A stretch of 64,000 nt of DNA from Spatholobus suberectus (GCA_004329165.1 CM014735.1:58021044-58085043), one strand, 5' to 3'; shown: positions 1 to 12,836, numbered from the stretch's first letter. Numbers and translations are program-made. The notes: generated by a model not told the origin, from the letters alone.

Positions 1-2033
1 TACTTATTTAAATTGACAAAGTATGCACCAAAAGTTCACTCATAAGGTTGATTAACTTCTCTAACACTCTTCAATGCTACTAATAAATTTCATTACTAGC
101 ACCGTAGCATTCTTTAAAAAAATTCACACATATGCCTCTAGGATTTAATTTTGATCATTTTCCAGTCTCATTAATCAAACATAAATCAATGCTATTTGTA
201 AGTATTCTGTCAGATAATTAATCACATCACCAATACCAATAATATCATCAAGTTCAATGCATAATACGCTTAGCATTCACTTTATTATTGAAAATTTTTA
301 GCAAGATATCCAATCGATTTCTAGTCACTAGCTACCTCTTGATAACATTAAGTTTCTCTCTCAATTGATACTATATTGGATCAAACCTATATTTATAAAT
401 GTATTGTCTCAAAAGCAAATGGAAAATAAATTATATTCTAATCACCAAACCAAGTATGTGGTGACAAAATAGTGAGGGAATCTTGAAATCAATATCTTAA
501 AAAAATATGCTCAACACTTCATAAAGTGATGTGCACTAAGCTCATAATTTTTATTTTTTTTATTTAAATCATATTGGTCCAAGGGTGAGTCTCATCTCAT
601 TCATGAGGACTGGTGCTCTCAGTGTCATAAAAATATTGGTTTTCCTCAATGGCTTTCAACTCAGATGTAGAAAATAATGCATATAAAAGCCCCTCGTTGA
701 CCAAAAGTTTACCTGTGTGGTTAACAAAGAAAAGTTGATGCCTTACATGTGTTGACATCTAAGATGAATCTGCGAAGAGATTTTCAAGTGATAGTTTCCT
801 ACATCATTCCACAAGTTGTGCCTCGCAATTCATTATTTTCCTCACCTTTCACCATAACTTTATTTTATTTTATTTTTGGGTAAATTTGGTTTCCACATAC
901 AAATGAAAAATTAGATATATGATATGTGTACACCTCATCATGATGCAATAGTCAGTTTCCTGACTCATCCACAAGACATCACTACTCTTTTTGAATTGAA
1001 GCAGCAAAACCCATCTATGTTAACTTCATCAACACAACCAAATTGAAGCATCTCTTTACCGCCATTCCAAAGGCTATAAGGTGGAATACACAATTGGCAC
1101 CACGAATAACCCTTTACTCATCTTATGTCCACAATTATAAGTGGTGCCATATTGCATCCTCTAACAGTAAAAAGGTCCAATCAGAATAGAACAAAACAAA
1201 ACTACATGATCATGCTTTTGACAGCCTCTTTTGTATTCGACATGCCACTCTCACAAACTCCTTCATCTTTGTCCTTTTCACAAATAGCTTACTCCTTCAA
1301 GAACCATCTCTCAACATAACTCATCACATGTTAAGCAGCCAAAGGAAAAAGCGATGGAGGCATTAACATTAGTAGAGGGAAAAGGAGAAAAATCAAGAGT
1401 TAGAATCACGCATAAGCCAAAATTCATATTCTATATGCAAATAATTAGAGAGTAAGTTATAAGTAATGTTCAATTCAAATTTCTCAAACAACATTATTGT
1501 GTGAATTAGTGAGTTACACTCACATTGCAAAGGGTTGAATTGCTTATAGTGGGTCTACCACATTTTTTCTTTCATGTTGGAAGGGATTGTAATGACAATG
1601 ATAAAATAAATCACATAAGTCCTTGAGATTGTTGTTCTTATTATCCAAATCACGAACCACGATCAGCACGAACACATGAACTTGTATGATCATAAACCTC
1701 AACCATTCTCTAACTCATAAAGCTCAATCAAACATAAACAAAATAGCCTGAAACATATGATAGTCACATCGTCCTCAAGGACTTATCTGTGTGATGTGCA
1801 AGTCCCACAAGATTTAATAGGCCCATCCCAAATTAATTGGGATATTATAACTAGTAAGTGGAAAATTAGAGAAACCTTAGAAGAGAAGTAAAGAGAAGAA
1901 AATTTAGTGTTCAAAAGTGGACGAACAGAACCCTTTTTATAATTTAGAAAATGGTCAGATTATTCCCAATAAGGAATAATAAAATCTGTATAATAATGTT
2001 GATTAACCAGAAATAATCTTTAATTAATATATC
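1..2033. other. Intergenic, no gene supported
   Basis: AT-rich DNA without a recognisable coding region. The longest open frames are about 60-70 codons, have no recognisable domain and are interrupted on both strands. The stretch 600-1300 is less AT-biased and might be an old gene or retroelement fragment, but no family signature was recognised. Confidence 0.6.
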
Positions 2034-2038
2034 TAAAA

Positions 2039-3270
2039 TGTTGGAACAGACGTATGAAGCTTCTGACCTCTCAAAGTTTTGATGATAACAAATGATATTA
2101 ATTTTAGAGTTAGATGATAAGTGTGTTACTTGTGCAGAAATATCGATTTTAAGAGACAAAGGTATATTTCTAAACTTGACATGTCCAACAAGTTTTTAGA
2201 AAAACTGGTGTCCAATACACCAACTAAAATCAAGCGTTCAATGTTTTTAGAAAACATGGCGTCCAATGCGCCCATTTGAACTTTGTCTGGTATAAGTTTT
2301 CGAAAAAGCATCCAATGAAAGAATCATCCAAAGCTTTTTAAACTTAGATGTCTTCTATTTGTTAAGTTTCAATAATGTTGAATAAGTTTATCCTTGTACA
2401 TATTGAAACTTGTTCCTCATGCTTTTTGATATGCTCTAATGTTTAAGTATCTTAGTATTTAATGAAAAGCAAGATATTCTAATGTATAAGTATAGCCACG
2501 TGAAAAAGTTAGTCAACTTATCAAGGATGAAATATAGAAAGAGAAGAACAAAAAAGGGTATGATCAAAAAAGCAATATTGTGTGTTAGGTAATACCTAGC
2601 TTTTCGATACAAAACTACTACAAGATATGATTACTGCATCTCTTCTCTCCAAAATTCTTGAGACACGTATCAAGTCTTAACTTGAAAGATTTCCTATGCA
2701 TTTAATGCTATTATAGAATGGGAAAATAAAGCTAAAGCCTTCTCTCTAAACGGATATATTTCCAAGAGGCTATATAAGCAATACTTGCATGATGAAGAGT
2801 GAAAGAACGAGTACTAAAACTTACGAACTTAAACAAAGCTCTAAACTCTTATTGGATGACCTTTACAACGCTTAAGTTTGCATATTCTTTGCATTCCAAA
2901 GCTATTGTATATTGTGCTTGAACTTTTATATCCCCACTTTGTAAGTAGATTTCTTATAAAAACAATTATGTTGTTGTGAAAGCCTAGAGAGGATTTGCGA
3001 CTAAAGAATATTTAGGTTTTGTGATTTAAGGTTGATCACGGTTTGTAAGGCCTGAGGAGGCTATTGAAAAGTACTTGTTGTAACCAGGATTTGGTTAGTG
3101 GAAATTCTTTTGGAAAAAAGGTACTAAACGTAGCTCAGGTTGAATGATCTAGTATAAAACTATGTGTGCCTTTTTCCTTCCTTATCCTTATGCGTTTTTA
3201 ACTGGACGATCCTTTATACTTAAACATTTGCAAAAAAAGGTTTTGGAAAATCACATACATATCTCTTTCA
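2039..3270 (+). mobile_element. Solo LTR, probably Ty1-copia (SIRE/Maximus-like)
   Basis: The element begins TGTTGGAAC and ends TTTCA, so it has the TG...CA ends of an LTR. A perfect 5-bp target duplication, TAAAA, lies at 2034-2038 and 3271-3275. Length is 1,232 bp, about the size known for SIRE/Maximus-lineage LTRs, and the start has the GATGATAACAAA motif common in legume copia LTRs. A TATA-like signal (CTATATAAGC) lies near 2770, fitting transcription on the plus strand. No internal domain, second LTR or reverse transcriptase follows, so this is the product of LTR-LTR recombination rather than a full element. The family name is inference; the ends and target duplication are seen directly. 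Confidence 0.85.
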
Positions 3271-3275
3271 TAAAA

Positions 3276-4433
3276 TAGGTAATAAGGCTAATTAAAATAT
3301 GACATTAATACACCTTAAAATGGGTAATGAAGCTGATTAAAATATGACATTCATTTCATTAATGGATGTGAATGTTAAACATCGTGTGAAAGGCCTCCAT
3401 CTTTTATGTCATATTATGAATGTACATGCAGTAAAACAAAATAGAAAGAAAAAGAAACAAATTAAAGGAGTGAGGATATATATAACCTCAATCATTTTCA
3501 CAAAAGGTTTGTAGGATTAACTTATAGCCTAAAAAAATAGACAAATTATTAACAAACAATTGAAATGGGGAATCTAGGGTCTGACCGAAGTTATCATGAA
3601 ACATCCAAGACTCATATAACTAGTATGGATCTATACTCCAACTAATGATCATCATTAATTATCAATAATCCTAGTAAGTGATTAGGAGTTTGTATATCCC
3701 CTCACAAGGTACTAATATCCATGTCATAATCATCATTATCCTTGAGCCATGAGCATACAACTTTCATAGGGGTATACACTACACCAATCCTAGTGATGCC
3801 GAGCAGGTGTCAGGGTTATTAAGTTGGTTTACGTGATTTGTTCTAGCTCGAGGGCGCTACCCTGACCATTGGAGCATTCACAATTCAACACATTTACCCT
3901 CTAGACCTTGTCAATGGTCCTTACCTTTATTCCACAGTATACCAAACTGTAACTTTTCATTCTATAGGTACCCATGCCATTAGTGCATGGTCCTTAACTC
4001 AAGACCTAGCTGTATGATTTAGTACTAAGTTATAGTACTATTCTTTGGAATATCCAGTAGAATTTCTACATCCATTTATAGATGACTAATTCATAAAGAT
4101 AACTCTTATCTCTGCATCAGTAAATATTATAATATTCAAAATAATTATTTATTTATAATAATTACAAATAATAATTATTTTATTAATTTAATATATGTTT
4201 ATTTTTATTTTTTTTAATTTTATTTTTGTGAAAAAATTATTTAAAACTTTTAATTTTTATACGTAATAATTAAAGACTCAAATAAATTATAGTTTCCCAT
4301 TTTTCTAAAAAAACAAGAGGGATATATATATATATATAATTTCTTTCCCAATTATTTTTGTTTTTATTTTATAAATCAAGTATTCATATTTTTCAAAAAA
4401 AAAATAATCTTATTTCTTTATAAAAAAATGAAA

Positions 4434-4482
<49 letters not shown>

Positions 4483-4645
4483 TGTTTTCTTATAACTAAC
4501 TTATTAAAATTATTATTAAGAAAAACTTATTCAAAATATTAATATCCAATAGCTAAATATGATAAAATTTCAAGTTTTCACATCTAATCTTAATTGAAAC
4601 TAGATTGTTATTTATATGTATGAGTGTGTGTGTATATATATATAT

Positions 4646-4682
<37 letters not shown>

Positions 4683-4925
4683 ATTATATTCTTAAAAGTT
4701 TTCTACTTAAAATAAGCCATAATTAATATTACTAGCGTAAATAGGTAAGTTGCAACAAAATAATTTCCTTTATCAAATTGTTTTATTAATCTCTTAATAT
4801 ATGTGTATATAATTTGAAGTAAAACAATTTATTCCCTATTCAATTTTATAGGGACCGAATTATATATACATATATAAATCTAAAATAATTTTTTTCTTCA
4901 CTTTTTATTCATATCAAAATATTAA
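3276..4925. other. AT-rich intergenic with simple repeats
   Basis: No coding region is supported. The stretch contains a pure TA run at 4437-4480, a smaller TA run near 4321-4340 and a TG/TATG run at about 4623-4683. It is otherwise unstructured AT-rich sequence. Confidence 0.7.
4437..4480. repeat. (TA)n microsatellite
   Basis: An uninterrupted TA dinucleotide run of about 22 units in AT-rich intergenic DNA. Likely length-polymorphic. Confidence 0.95.
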
Positions 4926-5036
4926 CAGTGATGGTGGCAACGATAGTGGTAGTGGTAGCAGCGGTGGTGACGTTAGTGGTGGTAGGGGCGGTGGCGATGA
5001 CAGCAGTAGTGATGGAAACGACAACAATGGTGGTTT
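4926..5036 (+). repeat. Cryptic GGT/AGT/GAC trinucleotide repeat
   Basis: A GC-rich island in very AT-rich DNA, built of imperfect triplets (GGT, AGT, GGC, GAC, AGC). Read in one frame it gives a Gly/Ser/Asp/Asn-rich stretch that runs into a TAA soon after about 5040. There is no splice context or start, so I treat it as a degenerate trinucleotide satellite rather than an exon. Confidence 0.6.
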
Positions 5037-5160
5037 CATAAGAAGTGTTTAATTGAGCTTGAATCTCAAACGTTAATTATTTTTAATTGTAATCCAATGA
5101 CTACTATTAATTATTCTCATTTATCTTTTTAAGAAGTATCTCATTTGAAATGCTCCCCTA

Positions 5161-5217
5161 TATATATATACATGAGCGCACACACACACACACACGTACA
5201 CCCCCCCCCCCCCCCCC
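5161..5217. repeat. Compound TA / AC / poly-C tract
   Basis: A short TA run is followed by an AC run and then a pure tract of 17 C residues at 5201-5217. Such C tracts are prone to sequencing and assembly length errors. Confidence 0.85.
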
Positions 5218-6286
5218 GCCCAAATATTTTAACTTGTGCATTACACAGAATAAATATTTATTGTATATAACTTAAATTTATGATAAATAAATACTCTGAA
5301 TATATAAATTATATTATAATTAAAATTTATAATAAATAAATGCTTTTGAATATATAGATTATATTTTAAATTTATAATAAACAATTATTGTAATACAATG
5401 CTAATTTTTAATTATTAATAATTTCTTTAAAAAAATATTAAAATTTAATTTAGAACTAAAACTATTAAAAATGATAGATTGAAAGAGATAAGAGGTTAAA
5501 ACACTCCTAGTATATATATATAAGTTGCAACAAAATAGTTGTTTTCTTATAAAGATCAAATCCAAATACTATGATTTAAGATTTTCTATTTACTTTAATT
5601 GTATAATAAAATCACTCTATAATTATTATCATATAAAAATAATTTTTTTCTTTTATTTTTTTAACTAGCCGAGATTATTTATATAGATACAAAATAGTTT
5701 TAAAATTTTATTACATCTTTTTATCACCAATTATTTCTATAAATAATAATAAAAATAAAATAAATTTCTTACTACTTTTATTTTGTAAAATCCGAATCAT
5801 ATATATAAGAAAACAACCATGATAAAAGTTTGTTTTCACTTCAACTTGTACACATAGTTTTTATCAATTTAATTCAAAATCAAACCATATAAAACATGAT
5901 TAAACATCAAATATCAAAATCAATCATGAAAAGGATATGATAAAATTTATCTCACAATACAAGATCACATAAATAATATGTTTACGACCAAACTTAAAGA
6001 AATTAGAAAAATAACTTAAATCTAAGAGATTTGGAGGCAAATCTCTAACCTACTCCTTTTGATCAATGATAAAATGAACTTAAATTCCCACTCCCACTTT
6101 TTACCTCAAAGTAAGCTTGATTGAGAAAAGAGGAGAAGGATTTGTGAAGGTGAACTCAAGCAATCAACACCAAAGGGCAAGCTTTTTGTTTCCAATTAAC
6201 CGACAAGTGAGTAGAGTTATGTTTTGAGTGAGAAAAAAGAAAAGAAAAGAAAAAGAGTAAAGGAGAGGAAGAAGAGCTCAGGTAGC

Positions 6287-6395
<109 letters not shown>

Positions 6396-6431
6396 TGATT
6401 TGAGTTTAAATGTTATTAGATTATAGATAAA

Positions 6432-6827
6432 TTAGTATTTTAACCTGTGTAATGTACATGAGAAATATTTATTATACATAATTAAATATATAATAAATAA
6501 ATACTTTTGAATATATAAATTATATTTAATTAAATTTCTAATAAATAAAAAATTTAACATATAAATTATATTTTAGATTTATAATAAATAATTTATATTA
6601 TGATACAAAGATATTTTAACTATTGATTATTTTTTTAAAATATATTGAAATTTAATTTAGAAATAAAAATGAAAGAATTAATTGAAAGAGATAAGAAGTT
6701 AAGAAAAATCTCTAAAAATCCTCTCATTAAAAAAAAGAAGAAGCTAAAAACGCTCTCGTTGAAGAATAATAGCTAAAAATACTCTCATTCAAGATAACTA
6801 TTCTAATTTATATATATAAAAGGTAGA
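6432..6827 (-). mobile_element. Helitron-like non-autonomous element, copy 1
   Basis: On the minus strand it ends with a short imperfect hairpin (TGTACATTACACAGG) followed by TTAAAATACTAA. The terminal CTAA fits the Helitron CTRR rule, and the next minus-strand base is T. The other end resembles TCTACCTTTTATATATATAA. The copy at 12425-12823 has the same ends in the opposite orientation. The 5' flank here is not the canonical A, so that boundary is uncertain by a few bases. Confidence 0.55.
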
Positions 6828-7458
6828 AAATTATTTCTATAAATAATAATAATAATAATAAATAAATAAATTTCTTACTACTTTTATTTTGTAAAATCCG
6901 AATCGTATATATAAGAAAACAACCATGATAAAAATTTGTTTTCACTTTAATCAACTTGTATACATAGCTTTTATAAATTTAATTCAAAATCAAACGATAT
7001 AAAACATGATTAAACATCAAATAAGCAAAATCAATCATGAAAAGGATACGATAAAATTTATCTCACAACACAAGATCAAATAAATAATATATTTACGATC
7101 AAACTTAAATAAATTAGAAAAATAATTTAAAACTAAGAGATTTGGAGGCAGATCTCTATCCTACCCCTTTTAATCAATGATAAAATGAACTTAAACCCCC
7201 ACTCCCCCTTTTTACTTCAAAGAAAGCTTGATTGAGAAAAGAGGAGAAGGATTTGTGAAGATGAACTCAAGCAATCAATACCAAAGGACAAGCTTTTTGT
7301 TTCCAATTAACCAACAAGCAAGTAAAGTTATGTTTTTTAGTGAGAAAAAGAAAAGAAAAGAAAAAGAGTGAGGGAGAGGGAGAAGAAGAGCTCGGGTAGC
7401 AAGAGAGAGAAAGGAGAGAATGATTTTGAGTTTAAATATTATTAGATTAATAGATAAA

Positions 7459-7803
7459 CTAGTATTTTAACTTGTGTAATGCACATGATAAATATTTATT
7501 ATATATAATTAAAATTTATAATAAATAAATATTTTTGAATATATAAATTATATTATAATTAAAATTTATAATAAATAATTTATATTGTGAGACAAATATA
7601 TTTTTAACTATTGATGATTTCTTTTAAAAAAATATCGAAATTCAAGTTAGAAACAAAAATAAAAAGAATAGATTGAAAGAGATAAGAGATAAGAGATTAA
7701 AAAAAATTCATAAAAATGCTCATTGAAGAAAAACAACTAAACATGCTCTCTTTGAAGAATAATAGTTAAGAATACACTCGTTCAAGATAGCTATTCCAAA
7801 GAT
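7459..7803 (-). mobile_element. Helitron-like non-autonomous element, copy 2 (5' end uncertain)
   Basis: On the minus strand it ends with hairpin-like CATGTGCATTACACAAG, then TTAAAATACTAG, followed by T. That is a good Helitron 3' terminus of CTAG plus T. The internal sequence matches copy 1. The 5' end near 7795 has diverged and its exact boundary is not visible. Confidence 0.5.
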
Positions 7804-9101
7804 AGAAAATAGAAGACAATAGATATACTTGTGGTCAAATTTTTTTTACAAAATGTAATTAAAATAATTAGAAATGTTTAATTTTATCTTTAGGAAGATG
7901 ACTTGGCTGCCAAGGCTCCTTGGTTGACGAAAATATCTTCTAATATTTATCCTAAAGTTTTTAATTTTTTAAAATATATAATGAGTAGATAATTAAAAAT
8001 TAAGTAAAAATACAGTAAATTGGGCTTTTAAATGGTACTATTGGGTTTGGGCTAGAGTGGCACGTCCAACCCGCTCTAACTATCAGATTTTATAAAAAAA
8101 ATTATTATTATTAATTTATTATATAATTATTTTATATTAAATTTACATTAAAAATGCTAAATAAATCAATTTTTTTGCAAATATTTTAAAAAATATTTCT
8201 GAGTTAAAAATGTCTCTAATTGGGCTTTTATAGTCAACTAAAGACATTTTCATCTTTTAATGTGAGAATTTAAAAAAAATTTCAGAAAATTTCTAAGATT
8301 ATATTTTTTTATTCTAATATTTTTCTAAGTTAAAAATGTATTGTAAAACATTTTTATCTATTATTATTAATTATCTCATTATTATTGTTTTTACTAAATT
8401 CTAGGGATGTAATTGGCATTTTACAATTTTTTAGGATTCAATTCGAAAAAATTACTAAAAATCAAAACTAGACAGTACTCATTATTCTGAACGCAATGGT
8501 GGAAATCAGAATTTTGAGATTTTCATCTGATTTTCTAAAAATAAATATAGAATAAATAGATAAACAAGCAATTAAGCAAAAGGAAATGTGTTACAAATAG
8601 CTCCTACAAACGCTTTCATTTAAAATAGCTATTCTATTATATATATATATAAGATAGAATGTATCAGTTACCTTCTTCAACATTCTTAGTAAATTTATGC
8701 TTTAAAACAGCCGTGGAACTGTATTTCTAACTGTTTTCAAATAAATACTATTAGCATTTAACTCATGTCATGCACAAGACATATATTTAGTTATAAACTT
8801 ACAGATATTTTTTATTTTATTTAAATATTTATAAAATTGTAAGAAATTTCTCTTTAAAAATTTAAAAAAATTAAATTATGTTAAATTTAAATATTTTTCC
8901 AATTTTGAAATGTAAAATGATAAAATAATTCAATTATTTTACATATATATTGTAAAAAAATTATTATTTTATAATATTTAAGGTTTGTAAACAATATTTT
9001 GAATCATTTAAAATATAAAAATTAATAAAATCAGATGCAAACTATTGAAATCAAATATTAATTAAAATAATGATGAATATAAAACTTTTTTCTTATCATT
9101 T
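7804..9101. other. AT-rich intergenic with Helitron-like termini
   Basis: No gene is supported. A Helitron-like 5' end on the minus strand lies at about 8610-8654 (TAGAATAGCTATTTTAAATG read on minus). A Helitron-like 3' hairpin plus CTAA read on minus lies at about 8754-8785. The block 8870-9090 recurs, diverged, at about 9330-9540. Confidence 0.5.
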
Positions 9102-9114
9102 AAATATTGAGTAT

Positions 9115-9311
9115 AACAACCAACATGTTGTTCATCTGAGTGACACTGGACTCAGATCACTTAAACAAGGTTTCGAATTCAAGTTTTGTGGATAGAAAAA
9201 CATAGTTGGGAGAGAAGACCTACTAAAGGTGGTCAACTATGTTCTCCGACGAAGATTAGTCACTGACAAAGTCAATTGATACTTTGTTCCTATAACATGG
9301 TTATCAAAATA
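9115..9311 (+). mobile_element. tRNA-derived SINE with 13-bp target duplication
   Basis: The element is flanked by a perfect direct repeat, AAATATTGAGTAT, at 9102-9114 and 9312-9324. Its 5' part resembles a tRNA gene: an A-box-like stretch near 9130-9145 and a B-box-like GGTTTCGAATTCAAG near 9170. Size (about 197 bp) and organisation (tRNA-like head, unrelated body, A-rich 3' end) fit plant SINEs. The box matches are imperfect, so the copy is probably old or from a diverged family. It is not a functional tRNA gene. Confidence 0.7.
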
Positions 9312-9324
9312 AAATATTGAGTAT

Positions 9325-11067
9325 TGTTACTTAATATTGCACTTAAATATAAATATTATTCTAATTTTGAAATATGAAACGATAAAATAATTCAATTATT
9401 TTACAAAGATATTTCAAACAAAAATAAATTATTATTTTCATAATATTTTAAGTTTGTAAACAATACTTTGAAAATTTAAAGTATAAAGAATAACTAAATT
9501 AAAAGCAAATTACTGAATTCAAATATATTTTAAAGAAAAATAATATAATATGTATAATTGTAGTGGTATACAAACTTAATAATCTTAATTTTAATTTTTT
9601 GAAAAATTATATAAAACAAATATATTTATTTTAATTATTAAAAATATTATATATTTTGTATTATATAGTGAAAATTATTATACAAATGATTTTTATATTA
9701 ACTATGTATGAATTTTCATACAATTTTAAATGAGTTTGCCATTTCAATATTATATAAATATTAAAACCATATAATATATATTATTATTAATATATTTAAT
9801 AACCAAAAATAGCTTTGTATTTAATGGAAAATTATTTAAATTAATTACAAAATAGATTTATTTTAAAAATATCCTTTCTAATGTTTTGATTTAATTTTAT
9901 AAAATAAAAATGTAATAAGTTTGTTAAAAAGGAAAATATTTCTTAAAATAAATTAATTATTGTTTTAATCTCTAATAGACAATTTATATTTCATTAGCAT
10001 TTATGTAAGATGAGTTGTTATAGGTGATTAGTATTATTTTCTACTTGTGAAAAGAAAATGTACTAACCATTAAATTTTCGAATGTAGGTATTTTTTTCTC
10101 CTTAACATATTTGTGCAATATGAATTAATCATATAAAAGTATATTACTTGTAATAAATGCTTAAAAACAGTGATATTTTGTCCAAATATTTCAATTAGTT
10201 TTCCATTAAAGATTCTAATGATTTTTTTTTTTTGTGAAGATTAAAGATTCTAATGATACTACATGATATCACGTGTCATAAGTATATTAAAATTAACATA
10301 ATATAACATTAATAAATGCTTAAAAGAGTGATATTTTTGTCTAAATATTTCAAATGGTTTTCCATTAAATATTTCTAATGATATTATATGTCATAAGTAT
10401 ATTAAAATTAACATAATATAAAATTAAATTAAATTTCAAAATAAAATCTTTTGATTTACAGTAAAATTGTACATTTTAAAAAAAAGAATAATATAATATA
10501 ATATGTGTAATTGTAGCAGTACAAATTTAATAATCTTATTTTTAATTTTCTAATCATTTATATAGTTTTTTTAAAATTTATATAAAATAAATATTTTTCA
10601 TTTATTTTAATTATTAAAAGTATTATTTTTTTTGCATTATACAGTGAAAATTATTATATAACTGATTTTATATTAATTATGTATGAGATAAATATTCATA
10701 CAATTTTAAATGAGTTTACCATTTTAATATTCTATAAATATTAAAACCATATAGTATATATCATTATTAATATATTTAATAACAAAAAATAGCTTTATAT
10801 TTAATAAGAAATTATTTAAATTAATATAAAATAACTTTATTTTAAAAATACCCTTTTTAATTGTTTTATATAATTTTATAAAATAATAATACTACTAAGT
10901 ATGTTAAAATGAAAAATGTGTATAAAAAGAGAGGTATAAAAGAAAATACACTATATATGAACAGTAAAAACTTTCCAAATTTAGCATATCTCAATAGTGC
11001 GTAGAAAAAGCTAGACTTAACACTTGGAAAAACTTTTCATTCATTGATTTTCAAATTTATAAACTAT
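9325..11067. repeat. AT-rich region with internal direct duplications
   Basis: Three duplications are visible: about 8870-9090 versus 9330-9540; about 9541-9890 versus 10490-10880 (about 950 bp apart, both starting AATATAATATGT); and about 10140-10310 versus 10310-10440 (sharing TTTTCCATTAAA and AACATAATATAA). No coding region is supported. The duplications may be remains of a larger non-coding element. Confidence 0.6.
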
Positions 11068-11071
11068 AGAT

Positions 11072-11258
11072 GAGAAATGCTAACAACACGCTCTAATATA
11101 CTTTTATGAATATGTTCTCTATTATTAATGAAAATTTATTGAAAAATACAAATTTTTGTAAGTCTTATATCTTATTTAATGATTTTCTTTCTTGATTTTA
11201 TAAATTTTAATTAATAATAGAGTGTGTATTAAAAAAATACGTTGATAACACTCCTCTC
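11072..11258. mobile_element. Mutator-type MITE, family GAGAAATGCTAGCAACAC, copy 1
   Basis: The left end is GAGAAATGCTAACAACAC and the right end is its imperfect inverse, ending CACTCCTCTC. Two related copies lie at 35956-36164 and 53743-53952. The best copy has a perfect 9-bp target duplication, which points to the Mutator superfamily. Here the flanks (CTATAGAT and CTACGGAT) match only in part, fitting an older insertion. Confidence 0.7.
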
Positions 11259-11723
11259 CTACGGATCGGAGGATCTATACCCTTTATGTTACTAAAATAT
11301 TTCTTTAGGATCACGGAGGTTGAGCGATTTTTTTTATGTTTGTATTTTGGCCTTTTGGGGATACATTTTTCAAAGACGGCATGAAAGGAGGGAAGTTACA
11401 TTAGCACTCTTAGTAATGTAATTAACCAAGTTAATAGAGATGACCGATTTAAAAAATAGAAGACTAAAGTAAAATAAATAAAAGGTAGAAGATCAAATTA
11501 AAAAATAAAATAAAAATATATTATATATTTAAATCTCACTGATAACTTTTTTGCATATAAGTAGGTGACTAATTTTTATTTTATTTTATTTTTTGGCCAG
11601 AGTGACAGCATATATTGTCTATGGCTAACAAATTCTGTGATCACAAACGGAGCTAATTGTCTAAACATTGTGGCACCAACATTATTATGCAATTGCTTAG
11701 TTTTGGCCTTTTGGGTTGCTCAA
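11259..11723. other. Intergenic, no gene seen
   Basis: AT-rich DNA without a supported coding region, repeat boundary or signal. Confidence 0.6.
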
Positions 11724-11726
11724 TTA

Positions 11727-12149
11727 AGGTGTGTTTGATAGAGAGGAAGGAAGGGCAGATATGAGAAAAAAAGAGAAGAGAAATAGATGAGAAATAGAAT
11801 GAAAGTTAAGATTGTTTGGTTGAAGAAAAATAAAAAAAAAGTAGGAAAGAGAAAAACAAAAAAACAAAACAACAAAATCGATTTGTTGTGTATAGTTGTT
11901 ATGGATATGAGGCTTTTGTTGTATCCAAATAGATTTCTTTAACCAACAAAATCGATTTTGTTGGTTTTGTTGTATCATTTATTAGCAAATCTTCTCATTT
12001 TAGCATGAAAGAATCATACTGTGAGACCCACCCATTTTTTTAAAAAATTTCCACATAATTCCACCCTATGAAACAACTCTTACTACTTTCATTTTATTCC
12101 ACTCTCTTCTTTTTTCTCCCCCTCTATTTCCATTGTACCAAATGAAGGC
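11727..12149. mobile_element. PIF/Harbinger-like MITE, 423 bp
   Basis: The left end AGGTGTGTTTGATAG and right end ACCAAATGAAGGC are imperfect inverted repeats. A TTA trinucleotide flanks both sides (11724-11726 and 12150-12152), as expected for PIF/Harbinger target duplications. The sequence just inside is purine-rich on the left and pyrimidine-rich on the right, typical of this kind of plant MITE. No transposase is encoded. Confidence 0.6.
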
Positions 12150-12152
12150 TTA

Positions 12153-12424
12153 ATGTATTGTATTGGATTTTGACATGTATCTTGTAAATTTTCATACTAA
12201 TAGTGAGTTTTTATGTGTTGAATTTCTATTTCCATCAACTTTCAAACCTTGGTCGTTCCACCATGTCGACCTTGAAAGAGGTCTCCGTCCACCAACTTGT
12301 GGCATTGATAGTCCGGTTGATGGCGGGGCACAAGTTGGACGACCAATGCCTATGCTTTGTATTTGAGCACAAGAGTTATGCACCAAACAATGTCTGCTTC
12401 TACAAAAGGAAATTTTATAGAAAA
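12153..12424. other. Unclassified sequence with a partial 180-bp repeat unit
   Basis: Positions about 12240-12360 are unusually GC-rich for the area, but the open frames on both strands are short and match no family I recognise. Positions 12363-12424 match the internal part of the 180-bp tandem repeat found at 12837-13345, so they are a partial copy of that unit, cut by the Helitron-like insertion that follows. Confidence 0.55.
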
Positions 12425-12823
12425 TCTTCTCTTTATATAAATTAGAATAACTATTTTGAATGAGAGTATTTTTAACTGTTATTTTTTAACGAGTGCGTTT
12501 TTAATTGTCATTCTCTAATAAGAGTGTTTTTAATTTTTTTTAACCTCTCATTTTTAAATCTATCATCTTTAATATCTTTAGTTCTAAATTGAATTTTAAT
12601 ATTTTTTAAAAGAAATTATCAATAATTAAAATGACATTGCATCACAATATAAATTATATATTATAAATTTAAAATATAATTTATATGTTCAAAATATTTA
12701 TTTATTACAAATTTTAATTATAATATAATTTATATTATATATTTAAAAAATATTTATTTATTATAAATTTATATTATATAAAGCAAATAATTATTCTGTA
12801 CAGTATCCAGGTTAAAATACTAA
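12425..12823 (+). mobile_element. Helitron-like non-autonomous element with readable empty site
   Basis: It starts TCTTCTCTTTATATAAATT and ends GGTTAAAATACTAA, with A before and T after, the Helitron A^T insertion rule with CTRR end. Removing it joins ATAGAAAA to TAACATTG, exactly the sequence found intact in the neighbouring tandem repeat copy near 12973. The insertion is thus defined to the base with no target duplication, as expected for Helitrons. Related copies on the opposite strand lie at 6432-6827 and 7459-7803. No Rep/helicase is encoded. Confidence 0.8.
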
Positions 12824-12836
12824 TAACATTGTACAA

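Noticed and set aside
600..1330. Possible gene fragment in the less AT-rich left part
   Set aside because: Translation in all frames gave only short pieces without a recognisable family.
9115..9185. Functional tRNA gene
   Set aside because: The tRNA-like boxes are imperfect and the segment continues into a SINE body with target duplications; no cloverleaf could be formed.
12163..12445. Overlapping small frames on both strands at 12.2-12.4 kb
   Set aside because: Short, mutually overlapping, no domain, and the last part overlaps a repeat unit and a Helitron-like insertion.
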